64,000 nucleotides of DNA from Struthidea cinerea (GCA_013397865.1 VZTI01002794.1:126046-190045); one strand, 5' to 3'; positions 1 to 13,364 are shown, numbered from the stretch's first letter. Translations and numbers: made by a program. The notes: a model not told the origin generated them from the sequence alone.

Positions 1-2013
1 TGATGCAAGACATCACTCAAACCAATCAAATTGTTATTTTGGGAAATCATAAATTTGTATCCAGAGTCAGTTAGACACTCATTAAAAACTTATAAGAATG
101 ATTAGGAAATGAACTTAATAAGTAAATGTTCTCCTCTTTTTCATTTAATAGCTTAAAATATAAGATGATCTCATCTGGCTCTTACATGACTCCTGACCAC
201 ATCACAGGTAATTAATTTTATTCTCATCCTTACTGCTAGCATTGGGCCGTATTTATTAGTCTAATTATTTCTGGTGCAAACATAGCTGAAACCTCCCTGC
301 CACCCTCTCCACCTGGATGAGGAGTATTATATATACCCCAGTATGGTACATCTGTAGCTCACTCATTGCTTGCTTCCCAGGGCAGAGTAATGCTGTGGTG
401 ATCACAAAGTACACAAAGAAGAAGAAGGAATCTTTATGCAACAATAAAAGGGGTGTAATCCAGAGGAGACATGTGATTTCTCTATATTACAGTGTGAATT
501 ATTTTGGTGGCTACATGTAATAGATGGAAAATTTCTACGTAAACCACTTTCACCTGGCTTTTACTATTACTTGAAAAGTTGATCAGGCTGAGAAAATCCC
601 CTGTTGGAGGGACATTCAGAGGTCAGTTTGGTGGATTTTCTTCTGTACCGCATATCTGTAGACTCAGCCTGGGATTCTAATTTTAAGGAGTTTCCATGAA
701 AAGCAGCATTGTTAAGCTATGCAGAAGTAGGCCTGGTCACTATTAAAATATCACTTAAAACACATTTTTAATGGGGTTCTTAGGTGTATATAATTTATTT
801 TTACTATGAAAGGACATATTTTTCCCACAAGCAAATGCCTTTTTTTCTGAGTGAAATATTCCTCTCTTTCTAAGAATTACCCCTGTAAAGATGGAATGGG
901 TCTTTACATGGAAGAAATACAAATAATTCTGTATCTTTAACAGGTAAACCATATTGGAGAAAAAAAATTCTTCAGAAAACAAATTTTAAAAAAATTTTAA
1001 AATCCAAACCAACAGTTTTTAAAAAGAAATAATTTCTAATGGAAGTTACCGTAATATGAATGTAGCAGTGAATTCACTTTACCTTTAAATTTTACTTTTC
1101 CTTACTTGGAGATACAGGCATTTGAAAAGCTGTTGAAATCGGTACTTCTTAAGCCTCCTTTTTCAATACAATAACTACAAGAAACCCAAGGGATTCCAGT
1201 GTCCAACAGGTTAAGAGCAGTTTTATTTAATACATTGTCCTGCTTTGCTGAAAGGGAATGATGATCTCACCATTGGCTCAGAAAGAGACCTTTTTGATTT
1301 GCTTTCAGCTCATCCATGCTTCACAGTGCAATTCTCTATTTCTTTCTCTCCATATCTAGGAAAAAAATAATAAATGCCACTGTGACACATTTTCAGAAAG
1401 TGACAACATGGTTTAGAAGCTGTCAGTACCTAATGAAGCATTTCAGCTCTATTTTATAAGCTGTGATTATCATGATCATTTTTACTGATACATATATGGA
1501 TTTGACATCTGCAGCCTTTTAGCCTTTTAAATAATCTGGTCAGCAAAATTGCTAGTATGTAGGTCAATTTAACCATTTCTTTCCAGGTTTTCTGGTGGGT
1601 TTTTTTAATCTTATGGTCTCTCTTATGGATATATGTTGCTGCTTCCCTGCAGAAAACAGAGCAGAGAACACTTGGAAGATTTTCAACAAACTCAGTTATA
1701 AACTCAGGAACATCTTATTACTTACTATATTTCCTCAAGACAATGCATCATGTAAGTAACATTGACAGAAAGGCTCTGACCCAGGAATTAAAGCAGAGAC
1801 CAGAATTATTGCTCACACTGCTTTCAGGTTATAAAAATATTCGTTTAATTGTAACACAACTCATATATATCTTGCGATGACAGGAGCGATAACAAGCTGC
1901 TGCTGACCCGGTGTGGGGAGGGGGACGGTGCAGGAGCTGCGTGGGCAGACACAGCTATGCAAGGCACACACACCTGGCTTGTGCATGAAGGTACAAGCCA
2001 GTACAAACCTGGA
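1..2013. other. Gene-free A+T-rich stretch
   Basis: I see no coding gene, structured RNA or recognisable mobile element. The ORFs are short and lack any familiar motif. The one compositional feature is a G+C- and CpG-richer patch at about 1876-1960 containing GGTGTGGGGAGGGGGACGG. It has only two runs of three or more G, so it is not a canonical quadruplex, and I do not recognise its origin. Confidence 0.7.
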
Positions 2014-2095
2014 TAATCAGAGAATAACTTGGGTTGGAAGGGACCCCAAGCTCAGGACTGGTCAGGTTACATAGGGATCTGTCCACCTAGGGTGT
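2014..2095 (-). mobile_element. CR1 LINE 3'-end fragment
   Basis: The + strand reads AATCAGAGAATAACTTGGG, then TTGGAAGGGACC, then a segment resembling the CR1 consensus around GACTGGTCAGGTTACATAGG. This is the reverse complement of a CR1 3' terminus, so the element lies on the minus strand. Only about 80 bp remain. The fragment is heavily 5'-truncated, as is usual for CR1, and well diverged. It has no coding capacity. Confidence 0.75.
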
Positions 2096-3786
2096 ACTCT
2101 TATACTTGCAGAGTGATAGCTTACTCTTACTTTGCTTGGCAGACAATTGATTTGGGTCTGAAGGGGACCTTACATGAGTAACCACAACACTGAGTGAAAT
2201 GTTTGAGTATGTGATTCCCCTCAAGCATGCCGGTGGCCCTGGTGAATTTCAGCTGCCTCCAAAACATCCCCATGGAGATTTGTACTGAACTGATTGCACA
2301 TGACAACTGTGCAGTCTGACACACAGCATAGGTGGACCACATCAGCAGTGTGTGAATTTGTTCATAACAAAAATGCCCAAACAGTGGTTGATCCCCACCT
2401 CTTGATCACCAACAAAATCTTTCTGTTAATCTCAAAGATAAACAAGCAAATGATGTGTGATTTGTCTAAAGATTTTATTTTACCTAGTAAAAGAGAACTA
2501 GTTGCTCCCAGCTGGAGACCTGTAACTAAACTTACTTTTAAAGGAATTTTGAAAAGTGTTTTTCAGACCAAGAATTTTTTTGTATGTGTTTGTGAAATGG
2601 TTGGTTGGATTTCAGCTTGGTTCTTCCATTGTGCCATAATAACTACAGCCTCTGCAGGAAAATAGGTCTTTCTGTTCTTTTTCATTTTGAAATCAATGTG
2701 TTTAGTCAAACAGCCAAGCACAAGGACTGCAGATATCACACAACTCCGAACCTGAGTACAGCAGGTAAAGGCTGTAAATGTTGACCACAAGGTAAGTGCC
2801 ACAGCATTTGCACACCTGTGCTAAACATTCACGCCATGCATGAAATACCTTCCCAGACCCACACAGTGCTGATGGTAGGTCTTGCACCAGGAAACACCAA
2901 CAACTGCAAGTTAATGATTCACGCATATTTGTGTCTGTGTCTGTGTGTGTGTACACAGAGATACTCGCACATATAAAAAAATAAATGCCAGCTCCATTTT
3001 AGCACCAGTTTTTAGGTAACTTGGTTTTCTATAAATGATGGTTTGTGCCTCTTCCTGGAATCCACCTACAGATAGACAAGAACTAAAGAATCCTGGAAAA
3101 CTGTCATAGCAACACTTCAGATTGCAGTTGGGAAGCCTGCGCAATATTGGTAGCTTGTTTCAAAACTGACATCCAAAAAATCAAGTTTAACATCCAGCAC
3201 CTGTTCAGTGCTTTTCTGAATCAGGGCCATTTGCTATAACAGTCACTTGCCTGTGCTCTTGCTGCATGACCTATTTTTAACCCATTAAATGCATTCTCAA
3301 CAAAAATTGATAAAATTGCATTTTCATTGTGAATTGCCTCATGAACTTTCCTAAAATAATATATAGTCTCTCCCTTTCTCACGAAACTATAGCATTATTT
3401 TCATTAAGCAGTGCTAACAGATAAGAGCTCTTTCCCCTTTCCTGTCTTCTTTGTAAACAGATTCTTCCTATAAGAAATCATAACATGAAATTCATTCCTG
3501 GAACAATGAGTACAACCCTGTGTCAGATTTCAAGGATCTTGTTTTCATTTTCCGGTTACTGTACAAATGAAATAACCATGAATGCCCAGTGAATGGCTAC
3601 ACTAAGTCAGAAGGTCTTCTAAATTATTAACAGTTCATCGCACCACTAAATTTACGACTACCTACTAGAGTTTACACAGGGAAGCACAATAGATCAGCTG
3701 CTAATTAAGGACTAAACAGCCAGCTGAAGCAGATATTAATGACTTAGGTTTTAACTTTTATATTTTTCAAATCCTGTACTACCTAG
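2096..3786. other. Gene-free stretch with a short TG repeat
   Basis: There are only short chance ORFs. The only simple repeat is the TG/TGTC tract at 2931-2955. Nothing else is recognised. Confidence 0.65.
2931..2955. repeat. Short (TG)n/(TGTGTC)n microsatellite
   Basis: Reads GTGTCTGTGTCTGTGTGTGT and ends in GTACAC. It is a short alternating purine-pyrimidine tract. Confidence 0.85.
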
Positions 3787-3979
3787 TGTGTAACTCTGAA
3801 GTTTCGTGCGGCCTGTTAACTACTGTTCTCTCATGCTGGTTAGACATAACAAGTCTCTCTAGGTTTCCACTTCAAGGACACCAGGCCCCAAAATATGTAA
3901 ACTAAAAGTCTCTAAAGGGGGGCAATCTTGGGGTAATTACATCATGAACTGAGGTTATAATTGGAGAATTAACCCTGAT

Positions 3980-4005
3980 ATGCAAATGGACCAAACTTAT
4001 AAAAG
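3980..4005 (+). promoter_or_regulatory. LTR promoter: octamer plus TATA box
   Basis: A perfect ATGCAAAT octamer (the POU/Oct-factor site) lies 9 bp upstream of TTATAAAAG. The pair sits about 80 bp upstream of the LTR poly(A) signal, as expected for the U3/R part of an LTR. Present activity is unknown. Confidence 0.5.
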
Positions 4006-4083
4006 TGTGAAGAACCCACGACCCAGAGTCCATTTTGGGTGGAGCATTTTGACTGCCCAGGGTGTACTTTTGAAGGCCCTTCA

Positions 4084-4089
4084 AATAAA
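4084..4089 (+). terminator. Poly(A) signal AATAAA of the LTR
   Basis: An AATAAA hexamer in TCAAATAAATACC, followed by T-rich sequence. It is the likely R/U5 processing signal of the LTR. Confidence 0.5.
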
Positions 4090-5288
4090 TACCTACCTTT
4101 ATTTTCTTATTTTTGTCTAGTCCCTGTTTTAGGTAGCCAACCTCAAGGCATCAATACAGTGAAACCATTCTCTTTTAGACAAGCTAGTGGCCCAATTCTA
4201 AAGGTCGTGTATGGCCTTTATGCTGTTGTCCAAAGCAGCAACACCTTTTATTTTCAAGTAGAACCAATTGAGGAAATTGGAAGTACAGTCCCAGTGCAAA
4301 GAGATTGCAGTATTGTTGCTTAAAGTATTCATTGTCCATATTCTCTGCTTCCACAAAATATCCCAAATGTCCTTTTCCCTATTTTTTCATCCTAAAACTA
4401 GTGTGACTCTATTGAAGCACCAGAAAACGGGAAAACACTCCTCACAGAGTAGCCAGCATACCCACCCCTGCACAGTGTACCCTTGTGCATGAAGCAGAAA
4501 ATTGTGGCCATAGCTCTGTTCCTCCAGACAGGCTCTCATATAGTCTCCAAGCAGAGCATTCTTCTTGTCCCACTGCCATTTGCACCCAGAAACTCTAGCC
4601 TGGAGTTCATGTCCATCCAGGCTCAGCGCTCAGGACCTTGCATGCTGCCCTTGCCACATATTGCCCATAACCACACAGCTGCTGTGTGCCTCTGTGCTGT
4701 TAGACATAAAAGGACCAAAGCACTCCGAGTCAAGGCCTGTTATTATTTTCTTATTGTTCTGCGAGAAGTGCAGGTTGGTCTACACCTGTGGTCATTATCA
4801 GTGCTGAGTGTAAGATCTGGTATGAAGCAAGCAATTATAATCTCTCTCTGCTTCTGATGGCAGGTTTTCTATATTCAAAGTATATATAGAAAAATATTTT
4901 AGGGGGTTTTTTAAAAACTTTTCTTTCAGTATTGACCCCAGTCACAGAGTCATCTCTTCATTCACTTTCCAACTTGTGTTTGTAAGGATGGGGAAAAGCC
5001 ACTCACTGTTTCCTCATGGTCTGTTTTACATGATGTTCAGCCTGAGAGAGCACAAACATTCATGAAGGGTCTTTGGACAAGTTGAAGGGAAGCTGGCTGA
5101 AAAGGACAGAAACACTGGAAAACTCCTTTGGGTTTTTTCATCTCATAGGACCAGCCCCTCTCAGTTTAAAATTAGTGCATGTGTTGTTTCTGTCCTTTTA
5201 TGCTGCTGGCCTCTTGCAGACAGAACCCTACATAGAATGTGTAGCATTTCTCTTTCTTGTCCTCTTTTTCTCTCTCATACAAACTAAA

Positions 5289-5366
5289 ACACAGACAGAC
5301 AGGCAGACAGACAGGCAGACAGACACACACACGCGCGTGCGCTCGAATGCACACACGCACACAGAG
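5289..5366. repeat. Compound (ACAG)n/(CA)n/(CG) microsatellite
   Basis: Units of ACAG/GCAG (5289-5323) pass into ACACACACAC, then CGCGCGTGCGC (about 5332-5342), then more CA-rich sequence. The alternating purine-pyrimidine CA/CG core could adopt Z-DNA. Open frames across it are artefacts of the repeat. Confidence 0.9.
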
Positions 5367-8300
5367 TAACAGCTTGTCAACAGCTTTAGCAAAGTAAAAT
5401 ACAAATGATAATTAGAAACATGTGACCCTAGAAAAGCAGCACAGAAAGTAAAAGGTCACCTTTTTTCCAAATGACCTAATTAGAAAAGCCTTGAGTGTTG
5501 GCTACAATATAATGGTTTTACACAGCTTTTTAACATAGACTTCCTGTTTTATAACAACGCAATTTCGTGCTCACAAAGAAAAAAAAAAAGAAAAAAAACC
5601 CCAAGGCATTTAATGCTGGTAAAATTAGACCTCATAACAACACCTGCCTCAAGAATTTCCAGCTTTTTAGATCTATCAACAGAGCACTGTGTATTTGTCA
5701 TCCCATAATGACCATCAAGAAGCCAGCACCAGGACAGCTGCCAACTCCTGAGAGAGCCTGAAGAGACACTCCAGTATCACATGGAGGAGGCAGGCACGGG
5801 CGGCTCCACAACCCCTGCCGATACCTTCCAGCTGGAGCATCCTCACCTTGACTGAGCCAAAGGCAATGTGCAGAGCAGGGGGAGGGATGATGGGGTGAGA
5901 AGGAAAGGCGCTGAAGGCGTTAAGAAATGCAGACAAAATATGGAAAAAGAAAGGAAGGGGTCAGTGTGCAAGCGAAGCAAAGGATGAGGAGTTCTTGGCC
6001 AGGGTCATGTCAAAAATAAGATCATGGGCTACAGTCAGGGGTGTTTCCCAGTTCAGTTTCACCTACTAACTTCTTACTCCGCACTCTTGTTTAATAATTT
6101 TCTTCGTTCTGGTGAACATGCATGCCCTTTATTCCTGCAAAACTATTAATCCCAATTTATTCATCGTTTAGAGAAGCTATATTTAGTTTGTGGCTTTTCC
6201 CCATAAATCCATTTGGCTCGTCAGTTTTAAACAGTTTAATTATGGCAGCTATTCCCAAGCTGTAGGGCATGTCCCCACCACAGTGGGAGTGTAGGGGGCT
6301 GGAAAACCAGCTCAGGACAGCAGTAAAGGGAGGCTGTGAGCTGGCTCCCAGGCTGGAAGCAGGATAATCAACTTATCATGGGTTTGGCCTGAGCTAATTA
6401 AAGAGAGGGACAGAGCTCATGAGGGAAGAAAGAGCTAGAGAAAATAGCTTGGGAAGCACTGAGTTAAGCCCATGCTCTATTATTAAAAGCAGTCTAAGCA
6501 GGTTTCTGTATCTTCAGCTGAAAAGAAGCCCAAGCTTTCACATGCAAGAGAGGTTTAAAGCTGTGCAGCCATCATAAATGTGGGAAGGATGTAAAGTTTG
6601 AGTTTCTACATCCCTGGGGGCTTAGAATTTCTCTGCTTATAATGGTTTCATTGGGAATCAATGGCATTGCCCATTTCTCAGGCAGTCTCTGTGTCCCATA
6701 GGATTGAGCTGGATGAAGAAGCATGGAAAAATAATATACGCTGTGCATGTAATGAGCTGCTTAACCATTTTTTCCAAGCATCCAAAAGCATGTGATCTTC
6801 ATTGAAAACTGCAGATGCCAAGTTTAGAGCTTTACATTCAAACTCTGTTTGAGAGTCTGTAATGGAAAAAAAAAGAAAAAGACAAAACAAAAAAGAGAGG
6901 AAGAAAGATGCATTTACTTGGTAAAAAGGCATAATATTTCCTTTTTTTCATTGTTCTGAAATGAGTGTGTGGATTTTATTCAGCAGTTTATTTGCTCTGG
7001 TTTGAGAAGAAAAAGTGTCGGATTTTTACCCTTAAAGGTAATTTTACTATGAGAGCCACTGAAAATAGGCGTTGTAAAATAAAAGAATCACAACAATAGT
7101 AGCACAATGATACTGTATATTAACAATGGCTTCCTCATGGTAATACTTTTAGTGACACTGGGTATCTCACCCATAATTAGACAAGGACATTCAGATATAC
7201 TTGATGCTTACAATAAACATCCCAGAATGAAAAAGAGAAGCACTGGCAAGATACTGTATCATTTGTAATATAAGTTATGTGAACACTTAAGGTTAGAGAG
7301 TGGCAATTAGCATCTTCCCTATATCACACTGGAAATGTAGACATTATCCTCAAGAGTCTTTTGCTTTTCTCTCCATATATGCAAGGGGTACCAAGACCCA
7401 CAGAGGCAGAATCAGATCTCTGTAAAGCATTCACACCTGCATGGGGCTGTATGTTGATCTGGGGAGAATCAGGTCAGTAACATGTAACTTGGTTTCAAAG
7501 ACTGAAAGGTACTAATTTTATATGCCAGTTAATCCATCAGATCACAAGGAGACTGAGGAAATGCTTTTATCTTTAAAATGACAGGCATTAATAATGTTAC
7601 TAGAATTTCCCTTATATATAACTTTAATAGTTTCAGGACTCTTAAATATCTGTACAATGTGAAAGCTTCTGAAATATAAAAGGCAATGTCCCTTTCAGAG
7701 TTACCGGCATTGCCAGCATGGGTGTGGGAAGATGAAATATGTTCTCAGGAAAAAGAAAAGGTTGGACAACAGAAAGGAAAGCCCTAACCACTTAAGGAGA
7801 GGTGTATTATATAGGCACCCATGCTGACAGCATAGCAGCTGGTTCTGTAAAGAGAAAGACCAGCTGTGGATTGGGGTGGCAGCCACCTTTCCCACTCACA
7901 GGTATGCACAAGACATGAGTTTCGAAACAACCATTGCTATTGACCTTGCAAACTCTTTGGGAAACTTGCAAGGTGAGGTCCAGAGCAAGCAGTTTGCGAA
8001 GCCTAAGCCACAAGCTCCAAGTAGGAGCTTGAAAAGAAATGATCTTGGAAAGAAATGTCTGACCTGTTTGCTCAGAGCATCACAGCCTCTGCAGCTTTCC
8101 TCACTCTTCCTCGGACTAGGTTCTGGGAACCAATGGCTGCTTAAATAAAAAATAGATGAATAAAGGACTCTATTGGGATTGCAGGTCATGTTTTAATAAT
8201 CTCAGATTAATGGGACATCAATCTCCCCTCTGCCCTAGGACAAGAAAAAAATGACAGAAAAAAGCCATTTCTTTTTATGCACAGGCTATTAAGGGAGTTC

Positions 8301-8986
8301 TGCATTCTGTACTTCTGATAGACATTTGCTTGGACCACATCAGTTCATGACAAGAACATGATAAGCACAATCTACATTTGTGCTTACTCAAGCCTCTAAC
8401 AATTCCCTAGCAGGGTGCCAACATGCATCTCAGCTGGATGAAGCTGGAAGAAGCACACCATGGTCTGAAACAAAATTAATCACTCCCTGAACTACTCCCA
8501 GAATGTTTTTCTTCCAAGATACCTGAGAATTAGCAGGAAAAGATGTACCTCATGGGCAGAACATAATGTAGCAAAGAGTTATTTGGACATCCTTGCAGGT
8601 AATACTTACTGGCCACGTACTGAGCATTTAGCAGCCTGTCATTACTTTTTTGCTCTTTTCTTCCCAGGCTAATGGAGTTCCTGGGAGCTGTTCAGTAATG
8701 GAACTCTGCAGGAAGTTAGAGTCCCTGCTTTTTTGTCTTCTCACCTTACATAATCATCTCTTTACTATAGGACCTATGTTAGCCATATCATATAGGAGCT
8801 GAATCACTGCCAAACCGTGGCAGAGCTCAGAGGGTGGGGAAGAGAGTTCACAGAAACAGCAAACCACTCAACTTTTTGTTTTTGCAGCGTGAATTAATCA
8901 CTACTATCCCACACCTGCTTCTCTTTAAAAATCAATGAGAAAAAATATCCCAGAAAAATGATACAGGTGAACAACTAGATCTATAT

Positions 8987-9015
8987 ACTGAAGTTCATGC
9001 AATCTGAACTTCAGT
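8987..9015. repeat. Perfect 11-bp inverted repeat, 7-nt loop
   Basis: ACTGAAGTTCA (8987-8997) is the reverse complement of TGAACTTCAGT (9005-9015). It is small and may be chance. Confidence 0.6.
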
Positions 9016-11900
9016 TCTTTATGATACTTTTCATTAGCATCACATTAGTACAGCACACTGAGATTTTTATGACAGCAATAGTGATTCATTGCCTTTGTTA
9101 AAGGTTATTTGAAAGTGTGCGTAGAACAGATCTGTAGAAAATCTACAGGATATTCCATTTGGTTTGTATGATTCAAGCCCACTGTAGACTGTAAAGTCAC
9201 AGTTTTCCATTTCTGCTGGAAATGGCTATTTTTTTTTTTAATTAACTATAATGTGCAGATATGGAAACTGAAGGATACCCAGCTCCTTCAACTTCTCATT
9301 TCCAGTCACCCACTCTCTTGCCCTTTCACACACATGCTTCATTGATCTGAATTCTACATTAATTTTCATCAGAAAACAGATTCAGTTGATCACAGAAAGT
9401 TGCTCCTTCCAAAGTGGAAAGATTTTTGCTTTGTTTGGCAATGGGATGCAGTTTTAACAGGTCTGGGCTTTCAGAGTTCATGTTTCATAAGCTAAGCGTG
9501 TGACTTGAGTGAGGCAATATGAGCAGTGAGGCAATAGAATATTCACAAACAGCTCCAGAAAATAAAGTCATTGTAATATCAATTGCTTTATTACCTCAGT
9601 ATCATGTTTACAGAGTTTCTTACTTCACAGAAATCCTAGGTACAAAATAATTCCTTACTTTCCTCTTGGTCTAATGCTGTGGGATTTTTAATTTTCTTCT
9701 CAGCAAACACCAAACCAGAACACTGGCAGTGTCTTTCATTGCTATCTGATCATTAACACAACCTGCAGGGTTTGCAGGATATGCACAAGGCACTAATGTA
9801 TTTGTGCTGACCTACTAGAACCCTAGAACACTACTTCTGCATCAACATGAAATACTAAGTGCCAGCCTCAATGAGTCAAACCCCACATCTAGGTTGGACT
9901 CGCAAGCATCCCACTTGTGGCTGGCAAAGAAGGAAAGGTTGCAAAGGTTATCTGTGCCTCAAAGGCAACACCAGACCCTGGAACTCGCTTACTGAAGCTG
10001 TCGCTTGGTGACTGCTGAACATGTACATTGTGACTGCAGGAGTGAAGCTCAGAAGTGGTGCAAGCAAGAAGCTGAGTTCTCACCAGGGGCTGGTAGGAGA
10101 ATAATTCAGAAGAAAATCTTTCTTTTCAATTTTTTTTCTTTACATAACCAATTCAAATAGTTATATTCCTCAATTGCTGGGAAATCAAACACAGAGGTAG
10201 TTCCTAGACTGTATAAAACTGTCACCCAGAAGGTGCAGAAGACTGGGAAGGAACTGGGGGGACCCTGTTAGTACACCCAAGGGGAAATAAACTGGGAAGC
10301 TTTTCCAGAGCAGAGCAAGTGTAGCAATGTAGCAGAGTAAGATGCTTGCAAATCTACAGTGGGTGGGGGTACAGCTCTTGTCCCACAAAAAAATCTGGCT
10401 CTGATAGAGTATGTTTAGAGCCTAAATTTTGGTGGGCTGTTCCAGGTCTCTCCACTTTCTATGGAGAAGGGAAGAAAAATGTTGGATTCTGTGTATGCAG
10501 ATAGCAGCACATGTGAAATGCAACCTTATGGGAAGGCTGGACAGCCATCAGGAAATGGTGTCTTCACATATTACCAAATGTTTTAGTCCAGCAACAATAA
10601 AATACCCCACCAAAATCAATGCCTGAAGCTACAGCCACTCCAGTATGTTGCTCCTCAGCTTGAAGCAGTTGTGTCCAGAAGTGTAGAGTGTAGCATCTGA
10701 AGAGCAGGAGGCCCTAAACTTGACTTTGGTTTTTTAGACCCTTAGAAAGGCAGTAAGTAATTTTTCTAAGCTTTCCATTGGGCAGACAGCACTGCCTTGC
10801 ACAGAAAAGACCAGCAGGACAGTGTCGAGCTTCTGGAAGTCACAATAATTACGGAAACAAGATCTCCCTGTTGTTTTAGCTTCATACTAAGGCTAAGAGC
10901 TAGTTGTTATCCTCCTTATCATCTTAAGGGTGTCCTGATGTCTGGCCTGGGGAGACATGGGCAAAAACAAAGACAAATCTTTGGGCCATATAGCTGGTGA
11001 ATCATATTTTCAGGGAGTTGTCTGGTGACACTGCCGTGCTGGGCAGTGGCTGGCACTGCAGGGACCAGCAACTGCCCTAAATCATCGCACTTCGTGACAC
11101 CAATACTTGCACCTGAGATGGGGAGGAGGTCCTGTTCCACAGCAGCACAGTTATATCTCTTTTTTATTTAATAAGCAGTCCAGAAAACACATCTTATCAC
11201 AGGAACATGGGGTTGGCCAATACATCAAAGGCTTGCAGTAGCCCACTTGGGGCTGGCACAATCTCCACAGAAAGGACTGCTCAGAGCTCAGCAGCTCCAT
11301 ACACACAGTCAGAAATTACCCCCTTGAGCACATTGCTCTCATTCTGGGCACATGGAACCAAAATAACCTGCAGAAGTGCTGCTTCTGCACTGCCCTTACG
11401 GCTTGCTGCTTAGGGTAGTGGGAAGCAACTGGAGTGCTCAGAGGCATCAGGCATCTGCCAGCCTAACTGCTTTTACAACCTCAGACCAAAGGTAAAATTT
11501 TCCAACAAGCATCTCCTTTGTAAATTCAACCCTGAAAATCTTTCTGAGGAATTGTTTGGTTATTTTTCAGGCCAGCCTGTGGCCCTTCCTGAGAAACAGA
11601 CATGAGAAAAGATGTACAGGTGCTGAACAAGAATCTCAGCTTCTTTTAAAAAAAACTTCAAAGTGGTTTCCTTAGTATTATTTGAACTAAACAGCATTTT
11701 GCTGAGACAAATCACAGCTTAACTGGAACATGCCAGTGAAACACACATGCACATGTTACAGCTTGTTAATGTTAAGAATTATGTCTTTCTGAATGAAGCT
11801 CCCTTACAAGTTGAAAAACCTCTTTTGCACCTTTGCGTGGCTCAGAAAGAAGCGTTTTCTTCTTTTGGCAAGAATTTAGGTCTGTTGTTTAACCAAAACT

Positions 11901-12290
11901 CACACAACGGTTTGGGTTAGAAGAGATATTAAAGATCATCTCATTTCCAACTCCCCTGCCATGGGCAGGAACACCTCCTACTACACCAGGTTGCTGAGAG
12001 TCCTGTCCAATCTGGCCTTGAACACTTCCAAAGATGAGGCATCCATGACTTTTCTGGGCTACCTGTGTTAGTGCCTCACCACAGTCACAATAAAGAATTT
12101 CTTCCTAATATCTGACATAAATCTATCCTTTTTTAGCTTGAAGCCATTCCCCCTTATCCTACCACTCTTGTCAAAATTTCCTCTCCAGCTTTCTTACAGC
12201 CCCTTTAGGCACCTGAAGGTATTCTAAGGTCTCTCTGGAGCCTTCTCTTCTCCAAGCTGAACAACCTCTTCACAGGAGAGGTGCTCTAAT
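11901..12290 (-). mobile_element. CR1 LINE 3'-end fragment (about 390 bp)
   Basis: The + strand starts with GGTTTGGGTTAGAAGAG, continues through CCTGCCATGGGCAGGAACAC and TTCTTCCTAATATCTGA, and ends near GCTGAACAACCTCTTCACAG. This is the reverse complement of the CR1 3' UTR plus the last part of ORF2, so the element is on the minus strand. It is 5'-truncated and its frame is broken. The tail type (CCATGGGCAGG) is shared with the copies at 18.4, 46.6 and 53.4 kb. Confidence 0.9.
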
Positions 12291-13364
12291 AATGTTTCAT
12301 ACCAGGGATCTACAAGATCATCATCATAATTTATTGGAGGTGGTAACGAATTACAAATTATCATTAATTGGTTTCTGAAAAAAAAAGTTTTCTTTCCACT
12401 AAGTTTGTTTTTTTCCTTTTCCTCTGGGCAGAACCTAAAATTTACATATAGATCAAACCACTCTTAATTTGATTTCTTGTTTGTTTGTTTTTTTTTTTTC
12501 TTTCAAATGGACAGTTAAATTGTAATTTTATGGCATTTTTTACAGCTTTTGCTGTACTTTTAAAATCTTCACTGGCCCTTTTAATCACTTGGAAGGTGGT
12601 TTTTCTTTTACTTCAAAACTAAATAAATTCTGTTCCAAATCAAACATTTATAGATTAAGATCCATCCACAAAATCTCTTGTATCTGTGTCTAGAATTCTG
12701 TGCTTGGGATGAGCTGCACAGGATGGTTTGACTTTTGGGGTTTTCAACATTTTTGAAACTGATTTTCAAAATGAATCATCTGGCCAGTCATGAATACAAT
12801 TACTCAGTTTTTGCCATATTTCAATATGAAGTCTCAGGGGTCACTTCTGTTTTGTTCAATATGACAGGGCAAAATCCAACTGATTTTCATGGCAGGAGCA
12901 GACTAAGAACAAGTGGCCATTCAATTCTCGTAACTGGATAAATCTTAACATTTAAAAGTGAGGCTTCAGTCATCTAAACTGAGTTTACTGGCATACTTCC
13001 AAATCCAGTGCTTTCCTCGAGTTTTGTAAAACTACACCATCACCTCAAGTGTCTTTACCACTACTTATGACATGTGTAAGCCAGTGTCCTGTTGTGCTGG
13101 ATACAAGATGTGCAGACATTACTCACGACACAGAAAAAAAATTCTAAATCTCCACAGATTTTTATCATTCATGTTTTTCTTTTCCCCAAATCCACTGCAT
13201 CATATTTATAGCCGAATTTAAGACTCCATGTTCTCCATCATCATAGCTCAATTTATTACACCAGCCAATTTAAGTGCACAAACTTGTCTGAAATATATCC
13301 TAGATCAGCTTCACACATAAGATACTGGGGATGAAAAATCAAGAGGTTTAGGCTTATTTGTTCT
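12291..13364. other. Gene-free stretch before the solo LTR
   Basis: A+T-rich unique sequence with a (TTTG)n/T tract at about 12476-12500. No gene is recognised. Positions 13360-13364 (GTTCT) are the left target duplication of the neighbouring LTR. Confidence 0.65.
13360..13364. repeat. Left target-site duplication GTTCT
   Basis: An exact match to 13914-13918, directly abutting the TG end of the LTR. Confidence 0.85.

Larger units (their letters stand above)
3787..4153 (+). mobile_element. Endogenous retrovirus LTR, old solo copy (ends approximate)
   Basis: The segment has LTR-like order on the + strand: an octamer ATGCAAAT (3980-3987), a TATA box TTATAAAAG (3997-4005), a GAACCCACGACCC stretch about 15 bp downstream, and a poly(A) signal AATAAA (4084-4089) followed by a T-rich stretch. 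It closes near GGCATCA at 4153. The layout and wording resemble avian LTRs of the ERVL-like group, but that assignment is from memory. The 5' boundary is uncertain (TGTGTAAC at 3787 or TGTTAAC at 3814) and I could not match target-site duplications, which suggests an old or internally changed copy. No primer-binding site or gag/pol sequence follows, so it is most likely a solo LTR. Confidence 0.6.
4154..11900. other. Long gene-free stretch
   Basis: No recognisable gene or interspersed repeat in about 7.7 kb. It holds the ACAG/CA microsatellite (5289-5366), an A-rich tract near 5580-5600, an 11-bp hairpin (8987-9015) and many short ORFs without motifs. An exon-like segment at 7902-7972 was considered and rejected. 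Confidence 0.6.

Noticed and set aside
4039..4323. 94-codon + strand ORF
   Set aside because: The first third is the R/U5 part of the LTR and the rest has no motif.
5172..5369. ORFs on both strands across the ACAG/CA tract (62 and 98 codons)
   Set aside because: Open frames over microsatellites are low-complexity artefacts. The same applies at 29170-29401.
7902..7972. Exon-like segment between CACTCACAG and GTGAGG
   Set aside because: The pyrimidine tract is short and interrupted, the peptide is not recognised, and no partner exon is nearby. It is less convincing than 61808-61908.
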